This document shows positions 57,784 through 64,000 of a stretch of 64,000 nt of DNA, piece by piece; position 1 is the stretch's first letter; every line of letters begins with the position of its first letter. This stretch comes from Pseudomonas rustica (lineage in GTDB: Bacteria > Pseudomonadota > Gammaproteobacteria > Pseudomonadales > Pseudomonadaceae): contig NZ_JAGYHF010000003.1 in NCBI RefSeq assembly GCF_018336155.1, forward strand, positions 310,001 to 374,000, given 5' to 3'. A model generated the notes under the pieces. It saw only the letters and a list, made by a program, of their open reading frames with translations, ran no database searches and had not been told where the DNA came from. The position numbers and the translations under genes were made by a program.

Positions 57784-58464
57784 ATGGACAAACAGCACAA
57801 GGCCAGTATTGACGGGGATCAATGGGCGCAGTGCGTGCGTGATCATGGGTGGCTTTGGGATGCTGCTCATGGGGAAGCTGCGGCGACGTTGATCCTGGCT
57901 CACGGTGCTGGTGCGCCGATGGACAGCGACTGGATGAACGACATGGCTGGGCGCCTTGCTGCTCTTGGGATTAACGTGTTGCGCTTTGAGTTTCCGTATA
58001 TGGCGCAGCGGCGGGTTGACGGTGGTAAACGTCCGCCCAATCCGGCGCCGAAGCTGTTGGAGTGCTGGCGTGAGGTGTTTGCTGTAGTGCGACGTCATGT
58101 CACTGGGGTTTTGGCGATTGGCGGGAAGTCGATGGGGGGGCGGATGGCGAGTCTTTTGGCTGACGAATTGGGCGTGGATGCGTTGGTGTGTCTGGGGTAT
58201 CCGTTTTATGCGGTGGGGAAGCCGGAGAAGCCTCGGGTTGAGCATTTGGCTTCTTTGCAGACGCGGACGTTGATTGTGCAGGGGGAGCGGGATACGCTTG
58301 GCAATCGTGAAGCCGTGGAGGCGTATGCGTTATCGCCGAGCATCAAGGTGTTTTGGCTGGTGGCCGCGGATCATGATTTGAAACCGCTCAAGGCTTCAGG
58401 TTTTACGCATGAACAGCATTTGGCCAGTGCCGCGCAGAAGGTGGTCGAGTTTCTTAAGGGTTAA
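57784..58464 (+). CDS. Alpha/beta hydrolase family protein (KANL3/Tex30-like)
   Basis: The 226-residue protein has the alpha/beta hydrolase pattern: ILAHGAGAPMDSDW (oxyanion region), nucleophile elbow GGKSMGG (Ser116), a likely acid in QGERDTLG and a late His in VAADHDLK. The family is annotated as hypothetical in bacteria. GAGG lies 6 bases before the ATG at 57784, and the frame upstream is only the ccoN2 promoter. The ANR box for ccoN2 lies over codons 9-13. It is divergent from ccoN2. Substrate unknown. Confidence 0.88.
   Translation: MDKQHKASIDGDQWAQCVRDHGWLWDAAHGEAAATLILAHGAGAPMDSDWMNDMAGRLAALGINVLRFEFPYMAQRRVDGGKRPPNPAPKLLECWREVFAVVRRHVTGVLAIGGKSMGGRMASLLADELGVDALVCLGYPFYAVGKPEKPRVEHLASLQTRTLIVQGERDTLGNREAVEAYALSPSIKVFWLVAADHDLKPLKASGFTHEQHLASAAQKVVEFLKG
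57809..57822 (-). promoter_or_regulatory. ANR box for ccoN2 inside the hydrolase coding region
   Basis: TTGACGGGGATCAA matches TTGAT-N4-ATCAA at nine of ten fixed positions, with the accepted T to C change in the left half. It lies 120 bases before the ccoN2 start, on the strand-neutral palindrome, and codes for Ile-Asp-Gly-Asp-Gln in the hydrolase. Confidence 0.85.
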
Positions 58465-59270
58465 TCGAGATCCCGAACCGGATAAAGATCGGCTCCCTTT
58501 CCCCTCGCCCCCTTGGGGGCGGTCCGACGTTTCGGGAGGGCTGGGGTGAGGGGGATCGATTTCAGCTGCGACATATTTTTTGAGTACATATCCATTGCTG
58601 CGGTAACGGCCACCTACGGTTTCGCCCTTACGGCGACTCACTTTTTTACAAGCGCCTAAAAAAGTAAGCAAAAAACGCTTGCTCCTACGTTCGGCCCGCT
58701 CGCTGGGGCTCGGGGTTCCTTCGCTGCGGGATCCATCCGGGCGCATCGCCTCCGGTTTGCTGCGCTGCACCTCCTCTCGATGTGTTTGGCTGCGCCAAAC
58801 GGTCGCTGCGCTCCCACCCCCGGATGAATCCCTCCGCTCAGCCTTCCGATGTCGCCCGTGGATCAAGATCCAAATCAAAAGCAGCAGCCGAGCTTGCGCT
58901 CATCCTGTTGAGTGGGGCGGCTGCGCCGCGAATCCATGTAGGAGCTGCCGCAGGCTGCGATATTTTGATTTTGTTTTTGTAGGAGCAGAGCTTGCTCGCG
59001 AAGGCGGCCTGATAGCCGACCTGTCTCTTGCTGAACGCACCGGATCCCACTGTAGGAGCCAGCCTGCTGGCGATGGCGACCCATGAGCCGCCGAATCTCT
59101 ATCAGATGTACTCAATCCGTGTGGAAGCTGGCTTGCCAGCAATAGCGACCTACCAGCCAACCCATCCCTAACCGGTGTAACAAATCCCACTGTGGGAGCG
59201 GGCTTGCTCGCGAAAGTGTTCGGACAAACCACATCAAACTACTAGAGCAATCTCCGTCTCTTTCTGTCTT
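58465..59270. repeat. Gene-free stretch with several intergenic repeats
   Basis: This stretch has a CCCTCGCCCCCTTGGGGGCG/GGGAGGGCTGGGGTGAGGGG dyad (about 58500-58555), a conserved-looking block starting CGGTTTCGCCCTTACGGCGA (about 58617-58870), a single GTAGGAGCTGCCGCAGGCTG copy (58939-58966), and GAGCAGAGCTTGCTCGCGAA, GTAGGAGCCAGCCTGCTGGC and GGGAGCGGGCTTGCTCGCGA copies further on (58980-59215). No frame looks coding; those open are repeat-derived. Confidence 0.7.
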
Positions 59271-59429
59271 TAAACGTAATCCTGTGAGTGCGTTTACATT
59301 ACACAAACCGTTACTCCACAAGCCCTACAACGCCTTGCGCCGTTACCTACGCGTACGCCAGAATCCGCCGGCATACACGACCATGACTCGGGCTATATCG
59401 TTTCCCTGCCACTGCCCATCAGTGGTCGG

Positions 59430-59630
59430 GTTTAGTAGCCCGCATGGTTTTAGTAGGTGCATAAGTCCCATTAGGTCTGGCGTATCAGACTGCACTCAAT
59501 GGTGGCTGTGCTCAGGGCGCTTTCGAGCGCGCCGGTCTTGCTAATTCCTCCGGTCTACTAACCTGCGCACAGCCGCCACCCTTCTTTTAGTAGAGAAAAG
59601 TCGCGGCCCTTGTTCAGGAATTAGATATTT
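59430..59630 (+). promoter_or_regulatory. Structured leader of the DUF6124-type gene
   Basis: The 5' region has a long-range stem (GGTGGCTGTGC at 59501-59511 with GCACAGCCGCCACC at 59567-59580, one 3-base bulge) that encloses a GGCGCT-TTCG-AGCGC hairpin (59516-59533 region) and a CCTCC stretch. Three copies of TTTAGTAG occur at 59431, 59449 and 59586; the first is the loop of a GGG/CCC hairpin. An in-frame short ORF (59284-59544) crosses part of it. The ribosome-binding site AGGAA is about 45 bases after the closing stem. Its function is not known; it may control translation or be a separate small RNA. Confidence 0.55.
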
Positions 59631-59996
59631 ATGTTCAAAGCCACGCCAAACCCCCCGGACGTCGAACCAATCCCGTACGACCCAACCCTCGAACCACAAA
59701 AGATAAAAGAAGCAACCGACCGCGCCATCAACTTCTATCTCAACCCCGGTTCATTGAAACTCTCAGTCCCTTCCCGCAAGACCAGCAAGATCTTCCTCAT
59801 CGACCCCGCCGTGGACGAAGAAACATTACTCGTCGAGGCCTGCGAATCGCTAGCAGCCGCCAGTGACATGGCGCGTGAAATCGGCGATGTCGTCGACAAC
59901 ACACAACGCCGAGCCCTGTTGATGCTGCATCAGGTGATCATGCTCAGTGAGCTCATGGTCAATCGAGTCTTGGATGGCCGTCGCTTGCCGCACTAG
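59631..59996 (+). CDS. DUF6124 family protein, copy 1
   Basis: The 121-residue protein begins MFKATPNPPD, the mark of a Pseudomonas-specific family of unknown function. The remainder has a helical ATDRAINFYLNP segment, a variable Ser/Pro/Lys-rich strand (PSRKTSKIFLIDP) and a C-terminal helical bundle (ETLLVEACESLAAASDMARE; LLMLHQVIMLSELMVNRVLD). No signal peptide or catalytic motif is visible. It lies behind a long structured leader and is followed by a REP pair and a second copy. Role unknown. Confidence 0.8.
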   Translation: MFKATPNPPDVEPIPYDPTLEPQKIKEATDRAINFYLNPGSLKLSVPSRKTSKIFLIDPAVDEETLLVEACESLAAASDMAREIGDVVDNTQRRALLMLHQVIMLSELMVNRVLDGRRLPH

Positions 59997-60015
59997 CGAT
60001 CCCGCCACGATCCCT

Positions 60016-60105
60016 TGTAGGAGCTGCCGCAGGCTGCGATCTTTTGATCTGCTTTTTAACAATCAAAAGCCGATCAAAAGACCGCAGCCTGCGGCAGCTC
60101 CTACA
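60016..60105. repeat. REP-like inverted pair, GTAGGAGCTGCCGCAGGCTG family
   Basis: Facing copies between the two DUF6124-type genes. The core has CCGCAGGC in place of CCGAAGGC. Confidence 0.85.
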
Positions 60106-60145
60106 CGGTGTCATTTTTTCGCAGTGCTTCGAGGAGTTTCAGCTT

Positions 60146-60502
60146 ATGTCCGAAACCACAAAACCGCTGGTCACAGATCCGGCTTCACCGTACGAATCGT
60201 TCGATTCAAGGAAGCTCCACGCCGCCGCCGAACGCGCCCTCGACCATTACCTCGCACCCGCGCAGATCATGGCCACGCCTTATAGTCCCAGCAGCATGTT
60301 CATGGTCAATCCGCAAACCGACACTGAATCCTTATTGGCGAATGCCTGTGAGTCATTGGCCTCGGCCACGGTCATGCTCGGTGACTTCGCCGGGGTGTTG
60401 GAAGGCCCCAGCCGCAATACGCTGTTGGGCATTGCACAAGTTTTGATGCTGGGGGAGTTGGCGGTCAATCAGGCACTTGAAAACGTTGTGCCACGCGATT
60501 AA
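60146..60502 (+). CDS. DUF6124 family protein, copy 2
   Basis: The 118-residue protein is a diverged copy of the previous one: ERALDHYLAPAQIMATP, SSMFMVNPQTDTESLLANAC and a C-terminal helix GIAQVLMLGELAVNQALENV align with it throughout, but the MFK-TPNPP start is replaced by SETTKPLVTDPASPYES. GAGGAG lies 10 bases before the ATG at 60146. No structured leader like that of copy 1 is seen upstream, only the REP pair. Confidence 0.78.
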   Translation: MSETTKPLVTDPASPYESFDSRKLHAAAERALDHYLAPAQIMATPYSPSSMFMVNPQTDTESLLANACESLASATVMLGDFAGVLEGPSRNTLLGIAQVLMLGELAVNQALENVVPRD

Positions 60503-60603
60503 CTGCCGACAATCGCTGCGCAGGAGTATGACTTCTGCGCAGCGCTGTCCTCTAAACGCATCGCGGGCATTGGTTAAGTGTCTTGCGCGCGGATGTGAAG
60601 AGA

Positions 60604-61077
60604 TTACGGATGGAGCAGCGTCAATTCGAAGTGGCCACTGGGTGCCAAACGGTAACCTTCAGATTTAAAGGTGGCAACGAAGTCACCTGTCACCGTTCGT
60701 TTTGCTCGATTCAGTCTGATTGTCAGTTCCGCATTATCCGCCTTGACCACCCGGACACCGGAAAACCCGGGAGGCGCCGGAATCCAGTGACTGTGGGACA
60801 CATGAAACCTGTCGTCGGCGCCCAGTTTGTAGGTGTACTCCATTAGATCCTGATCGAGGTAGGGAACGCTCAAAAGAAAACTGAAGTAGTTCTCTTCCTC
60901 GTCCGAGCCGATGCTAGCGGTGAAAACCCAGCTTTCTTCGCCCGTCAGTTCAAATTTACTGTAGTAAGCCGCAGCGGACTCTGCATAGATTGGTTCTGAT
61001 CCCAAGCTCCAATGGAAGTCTTCAGTGGTTGCCACAATATTTTTTTGCTTCGGAATGAAAACGCTCTGTGCGCTCAT
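60604..61077 (-). CDS. Hypothetical protein with functional paralogue relic downstream (copy A)
   Basis: The 157-residue protein has no signal peptide and no recognised domain. It appears beta-rich, with aromatic and acidic residues (FHWSLGSEPIYAE, EESWVF, NYFSFLLSVPYLDQDLMEYT, HSHWIPAPPGFSG) and a C-terminal TVTGDFVATFKSEGYRL segment. Its neighbour at 61424-61899 is a frameshifted copy. AGAAGGA precedes the ATG. A conserved dyad (61158-61184) lies about 80 bases upstream, as for the paralogue. Function unknown. Confidence 0.75.
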   Translation of the reverse strand: MSAQSVFIPKQKNIVATTEDFHWSLGSEPIYAESAAAYYSKFELTGEESWVFTASIGSDEEENYFSFLLSVPYLDQDLMEYTYKLGADDRFHVSHSHWIPAPPGFSGVRVVKADNAELTIRLNRAKRTVTGDFVATFKSEGYRLAPSGHFELTLLHP

Positions 61078-61157
61078 AGTGAAATCCTTCTCGTGAACAT
61101 GGATGAAAGACAGGCTGTTCAGCCTGCCTGTTCATGATGTTCTTCTGGTGCAAGGCG

Positions 61158-61184
61158 TCTACTGTAAGACCTGACAGCTAGACA
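61158..61184 (-). promoter_or_regulatory. Conserved dyad upstream of copy A
   Basis: The plus strand reads GTCTA-CTGT-N8-ACAG-n-TAGAC, an almost perfect dyad apart from one extra base. The same element with the same spacing lies 79-105 bases before the paralogue at 61978-62004. Shared sequence and position suggest a common operator or activator site. Confidence 0.6.
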
Positions 61185-61247
61185 AGTTCGCGAAGGTCTG
61201 AATCAACTGCTCGCTGTCTGTCATTTTTTGAACACTGGCCATGGCAG

Positions 61248-61292
61248 CCCTCTCCCTAACCCTCTCCCCGAGGGAGAGGGGACTGAGGTGAA
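61248..61292. repeat. Intergenic repeat, CCCTCTCCCTAACCCTCTCC family
   Basis: One partly palindromic copy (CTCCCCGAGGGAG core) of the family seen at 4012-4194 lies between copy A and its paralogue. The rest of 61185-61423 shows no recognisable element. Confidence 0.65.
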
Positions 61293-61423
61293 GATGCGAG
61301 GTGCGCCGACTTGAGATACCGAGCGGTACTCAAATTCTAAAAGGCGTAGAGATCGGCCTTACTCAATATCGCCGAGTAATGGGCCCCGTTCCGAGGTCTG
61401 ATCAGCGAATTGGAAATTATCAG

Positions 61424-61899
61424 TTACTGATCAGTTCTGGTCAGTTGGAACGTTCCCTCTGGCCGTAAGCGGTAGCGCCGAGATTTGAAGGTGGCGAAAT
61501 AGTCACCAGTGACGGTTCCGCTGGTACGGTCGAGTCGGATCGTGAGTTCCGCTTCATCGGCGTTGATAGAAGTGAAAGCCGTCCCTCCTGACGGCGCTGG
61601 AACTGAATGGGAGTGCGAGAAACTCAGCCCTTGACCATCACCGAGTTTGTACGTGCGCTCCGTTAGATCCTCATTGAGGTAGGGAACGCTGAAGATAAAG
61701 CTGAAATAGGTTTCCTTTTCAGGCAATCCTGTAACGCCTGCAAAAACCCAGCTTTCCTCTTTGCTAGGGATAAAGTATCTGTAGAAAAAAACATACTTTG
61801 CTCGGCGATGATCGGTTCGCCCCCCAGGCTCCAGTTGAATTTATTGGATGCAGGCTGAATGGTTTTCTGATTCGGGATGAAAATAGTTGTTTCACACAT
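61424..61899 (-). pseudogene. Frameshifted paralogue of the hypothetical protein (copy B)
   Basis: Two overlapping frames match copy A: the first gives IFIPNQK...FNWSLGGEPIIAEQ (residues about 1-36), the second gives EESWVFAGVTG...YFSFIFSVPYLNEDLTERT to the end (TVTGDYFATFKSRRYRLRPEG). The switch lies at a homopolymer of seven A residues on the plus strand (61785-61791). Adding one base there would restore a single frame aligning with copy A over its length. So this is either a pseudogene, a sequence error, or a gene whose frame varies by slippage in the homopolymer. Confidence 0.8.
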
Positions 61900-61977
61900 G
61901 CGTAGATACCTTCCGTGCATTGATGACAATCATGCCGGCGGGCCTACTTTTCATTAATGTCACTCGAGAAACAGTGC

Positions 61978-62004
61978 GTCTACTGTAAAATCTGACAGGT
62001 AGAC
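61978..62004 (-). promoter_or_regulatory. Conserved dyad upstream of copy B
   Basis: GTCTACTGT-N8-ACAG-g-TAGAC, as upstream of copy A, differing mainly in the N8 spacer. It is 79 bases before the copy B start. Confidence 0.6.
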
Positions 62005-62063
62005 AGCATCTAAAATTTCTGAGGGTGGTTTGCCAGGGGCGGCATCAGTTTTGGACATGCAAT

Positions 62064-62100
62064 AAAAACCCCCGGACGCATTAGCTATCCGGGGGTTTTT
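62064..62100. terminator. Terminator downstream of aer
   Basis: AAAAACCCCCGGA-N11-TCCGGGGGTTTTT is a symmetrical stem with A and T runs on both sides. It lies about 68 bases after the aer stop codon. Confidence 0.93.
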
Positions 62101-62167
62101 GGGAGGAGCAACAAGATCAAAAAATTTCAGCTTTCGTGAGCTACGAGCGATCGGAGATCTTTTGCTT

Positions 62168-63733
62168 TTAGCGGTTAAACCGCTCCACCAACGAGTACTG
62201 CGTATTCGCCGTCTTCGTCAGCTCTTCACTCAGCAACGCCGAGTTGTGCGCCTGTTCCGACGTCTGATCCGCCAGTTCTGAAATATTGCTGATGTTGCGG
62301 CTGATCTCTTCCGCCACCGCACTTTGCTCTTCCGTCGCCGCTGCAATCTGCGTGGTCATGTCGGTGATGTTGGCCACCGCTTCACTGATCCCGACCAATG
62401 CCTGATCCGCTTCCAATACCCGCGCCACACCTTCTTCGGCCTGACGATGCCCGGCTTCCATGGTTTGCACAGCGCTGGACGCGGTCTGCTGCAACTTGGC
62501 GATCAAGGCGTGAATCTGCCCGGTCGATTCGCTGGTGCGTTGCGCCAGTTGACGCACTTCGTCAGCCACCACGGCAAAACCACGGCCCATCTCACCGGCA
62601 CGTGCGGCTTCAATCGCGGCGTTGAGCGCCAGCAGGTTGGTCTGATCGGCGATGCCTTTGATCACATCAACCACGCCGCCGATTTCGTCGCTGTCCTTGG
62701 CCAGTTGAGTGACGGTCAGGCCGGTTTCGCCGACAACTACCGACAAGCGCTGAATGGCTTCGCGGGTTTCCCCGGCGATGTCACGACCACGACCGGTCAG
62801 GCGATTGGCTTCCTGCGTCGCGTCAGCCGTGCGCTGCACGTGGCTGGCGACTTCTTGCGTGGTCGCGGCCATTTGGTTAACGGCGGTGGCGACTTGTTCG
62901 GTTTCCACGCGTTGACGTTCCAGACCGCTGGAGCTGTTGTGCGCGAGGACGTCGGACTGTTTGGCCTGATCGGTCAGGTGTTCGGCGGTGTCCTGCAAGC
63001 GGGTCAGGCAGGTTTTCAGGCGTGCTTCCTGGCTGAGGATCGACATTTCCAGACGCGCCTGCGCGCCACGGCTGTCGGTGTACATTTGTGCGATCAGCGG
63101 GTCGGAGGTGGTCTGTTCGGCCAGACGCAGCAGGCGTTTCAGCCCGCGTTGCTGCCATTGCAGGCCCATCAGGCCCAGCGGCACCGACAGACCGGCGGCG
63201 AGGGCGAAGCCCCAGTGCGAATTGAGGGTCGCGCCGATCACGAAGCTCAGTTGGCTGACCAGAATGAACGGCAACGAGTCTTGCAGCACCGGTAGCCATT
63301 TATCGCTGGAAGGAATCGCCGACTTGCCTTGGTTGATGCGTTGGTAGAGCGCTTCGGCGCGGCGGATCTGTTCGGCGGTGGGTTTGATCCGCACCGACTC
63401 GTAACCGACAACCTGATTGCCGTCGAACACCGGTGTCACGTAGGCGTTAACCCAGTAATGGTCACCGGTCTTGCAGCGATTCTTGACAATGCCCATCCAT
63501 GGCAAGCCTTGTTTCAGTGTGCCCCACATGTGCGAAAACACCGCGGCCGGGACGTCGGGGTGACGGACCAGGTTGTGCGGCGCACGGATCAGTTCTTCAC
63601 GCGAAAACCCGCTGATTTCAACGAAAGCGTCGTTGCAGTAGGTGATCACGCCCTTGGCGTCGGTTGTGGAAATCAACCGCTGCTGAGCCGGGAACGTCCG
63701 TTCGCGTTGTGTGATGGGCTGGTTATTACGCAT
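62168..63733 (-). CDS. aer: Aerotaxis receptor Aer (PAS-type methyl-accepting protein)
   Basis: The 521-residue chemoreceptor has an N-terminal PAS domain (about 1-120; [32 protein letters not shown], the FAD-binding Aer pattern), a membrane hairpin near 155-190, a HAMP-like linker and the conserved signalling tip [22 protein letters not shown] in the C-terminal coiled coil. No periplasmic ligand domain is present, as expected for Aer, which senses redox or oxygen through FAD. It is expected to guide cells to oxygen levels suited to the cbb3 oxidases encoded nearby. A FliA-type promoter candidate is just upstream. Confidence 0.95.
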   Translation of the reverse strand: MRNNQPITQRERTFPAQQRLISTTDAKGVITYCNDAFVEISGFSREELIRAPHNLVRHPDVPAAVFSHMWGTLKQGLPWMGIVKNRCKTGDHYWVNAYVTPVFDGNQVVGYESVRIKPTAEQIRRAEALYQRINQGKSAIPSSDKWLPVLQDSLPFILVSQLSFVIGATLNSHWGFALAAGLSVPLGLMGLQWQQRGLKRLLRLAEQTTSDPLIAQMYTDSRGAQARLEMSILSQEARLKTCLTRLQDTAEHLTDQAKQSDVLAHNSSSGLERQRVETEQVATAVNQMAATTQEVASHVQRTADATQEANRLTGRGRDIAGETREAIQRLSVVVGETGLTVTQLAKDSDEIGGVVDVIKGIADQTNLLALNAAIEAARAGEMGRGFAVVADEVRQLAQRTSESTGQIHALIAKLQQTASSAVQTMEAGHRQAEEGVARVLEADQALVGISEAVANITDMTTQIAAATEEQSAVAEEISRNISNISELADQTSEQAHNSALLSEELTKTANTQYSLVERFNR

Positions 63734-63762
63734 GGTTTTTCAATCCGCAAGGCTTTGAAAGG

Positions 63763-63789
63763 TTGTCGGCGGTCGCGGCGTTTTATTGA
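63763..63789 (-). promoter_or_regulatory. Candidate FliA (sigma-28) promoter for aer
   Basis: The minus strand reads TCAA-N15-GCCGACAA, close to the flagellar sigma factor pattern (TCAAG-N13-15-GCCGATAA). It ends about 30 bases before the aer start codon. Chemoreceptor genes are often FliA-dependent, so this fits the gene's role. Confidence 0.5.
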
Positions 63790-63835
63790 AATTATTTTTC
63801 AAATTCAAGAATGGCGTCGCAAAACGGCCATTGCT

Positions 63836-64000
63836 TCAAGCGGCAAGCATCGGATAAGTGAACAACGCAAAGTGCAGAAGATTCAGGCCGAAATGCGTGG
63901 CAATCGCCGCGCCCAGTCCGCCGAAACGGTAGGCCAGGCCATAACCGACACCGGCCAGACTCGCGAGCAACACCCACGGCCAACCGGCACCCAGATGCAC
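63836..64000 (-). CDS. CPBP family intramembrane protease, C-terminal end
   Basis: The last 54 codons are in the window, ending at the TGA near 63836. The translation has GVGYGLAYRFGGLGAAIATH and FGLNLLHFALFTYPML; the late histidine in GLNLLH matches the third motif of CPBP (CAAX protease/bacteriocin-processing) membrane peptidases. The start is beyond the window edge. It lies about 100 bases upstream of aer on the same strand, a common order in Pseudomonas. Confidence 0.8.
   Translation of the reverse strand: MHLGAGWPWVLLASLAGVGYGLAYRFGGLGAAIATHFGLNLLHFALFTYPMLAA

Noticed and set aside
57706..58245. Minus-strand 179-codon frame over the hydrolase gene
   Set aside because: It overlaps the ccoN2 promoter and is antisense to a gene with a proper nucleophile elbow motif.
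59284..59544. 86-codon ORF in the DUF6124 leader as a protein gene
   Set aside because: No ribosome-binding site and low-quality composition (many Arg, Cys, Ser). It is kept only as a possible leader peptide in the finding.
63780..63800. ANR box before aer (TTGAA...TTCAA)
   Set aside because: The half-sites are seven bases apart instead of four and lack the TTGAT/ATCAA ends.

Overview
The window is chromosomal DNA of a Pseudomonas, most likely of the P. fluorescens group. Supporting this are the GC-rich codon use, the gene order nirB / PP2C-kinase / nitrate transporter / nasT / nasS, the tandem cbb3 oxidase operons next to ccoGHIS, hemN and anr, and several families of short inverted intergenic repeats (REP-like) typical of that group. 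No tRNA, rRNA operon, CRISPR array, insertion sequence or prophage was seen; the only stable RNA gene recognised is the 4.5S signal recognition particle RNA.

Layout. 1-6014 (minus strand): nitrate/nitrite assimilation, with the start of nirB, a PP2C phosphatase-protein kinase fusion, a nitrate transporter and the nitrate sensor/antiterminator pair nasS-nasT. The nirB leader carries two hexaloop hairpins followed by an intrinsic terminator, the architecture expected for NasT (ANTAR) antitermination. 6237-15218: housekeeping and signalling genes (pyrD, rmf, rlmKL, a CHASE-PAS-GGDEF cyclase, dacB, yggL). 15349-24897: purine catabolism, with a BenE-type transporter, two FCD-type GntR regulators, guaD and xdhABC. 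24900-31995: smc-zipA-ligA; the 3' end of ligA has been amplified into a five-unit 27-bp tandem repeat. 32425-41382: a zinc peptidase, ffs, a solute-binding protein, dnaX-ybaB-recR with an embedded oxidoreductase, an acyl-CoA dehydrogenase and apt.

41461-57688 (minus strand) is a microaerobic respiration island: the oxygen sensor anr, hemN, a SafE-like protein, ccoSIHG, and two full cbb3 oxidase operons (ccoNOQP-1 and -2). Sequences matching the ANR consensus TTGAT-N4-ATCAA lie upstream of hemN, upstream of ccoN2 (inside the divergent hydrolase gene) and, more weakly, upstream of ccoG and ccoN1. A Phd/VapC-type toxin-antitoxin pair and a small unknown ORF interrupt the island between ccoG and ccoP1.

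57784-64000 is more accessory: an alpha/beta hydrolase, a gene-free stretch packed with repeats, two tandem DUF6124-type genes behind a long structured leader, an unknown protein and its frameshifted paralogue sharing a conserved upstream dyad, then the aerotaxis receptor aer with a possible FliA promoter, and the 3' end of a CPBP-type membrane protease. The most novel material is the DUF6124 leader, the dyad-controlled paralogue pair and the ligA-derived tandem repeat.
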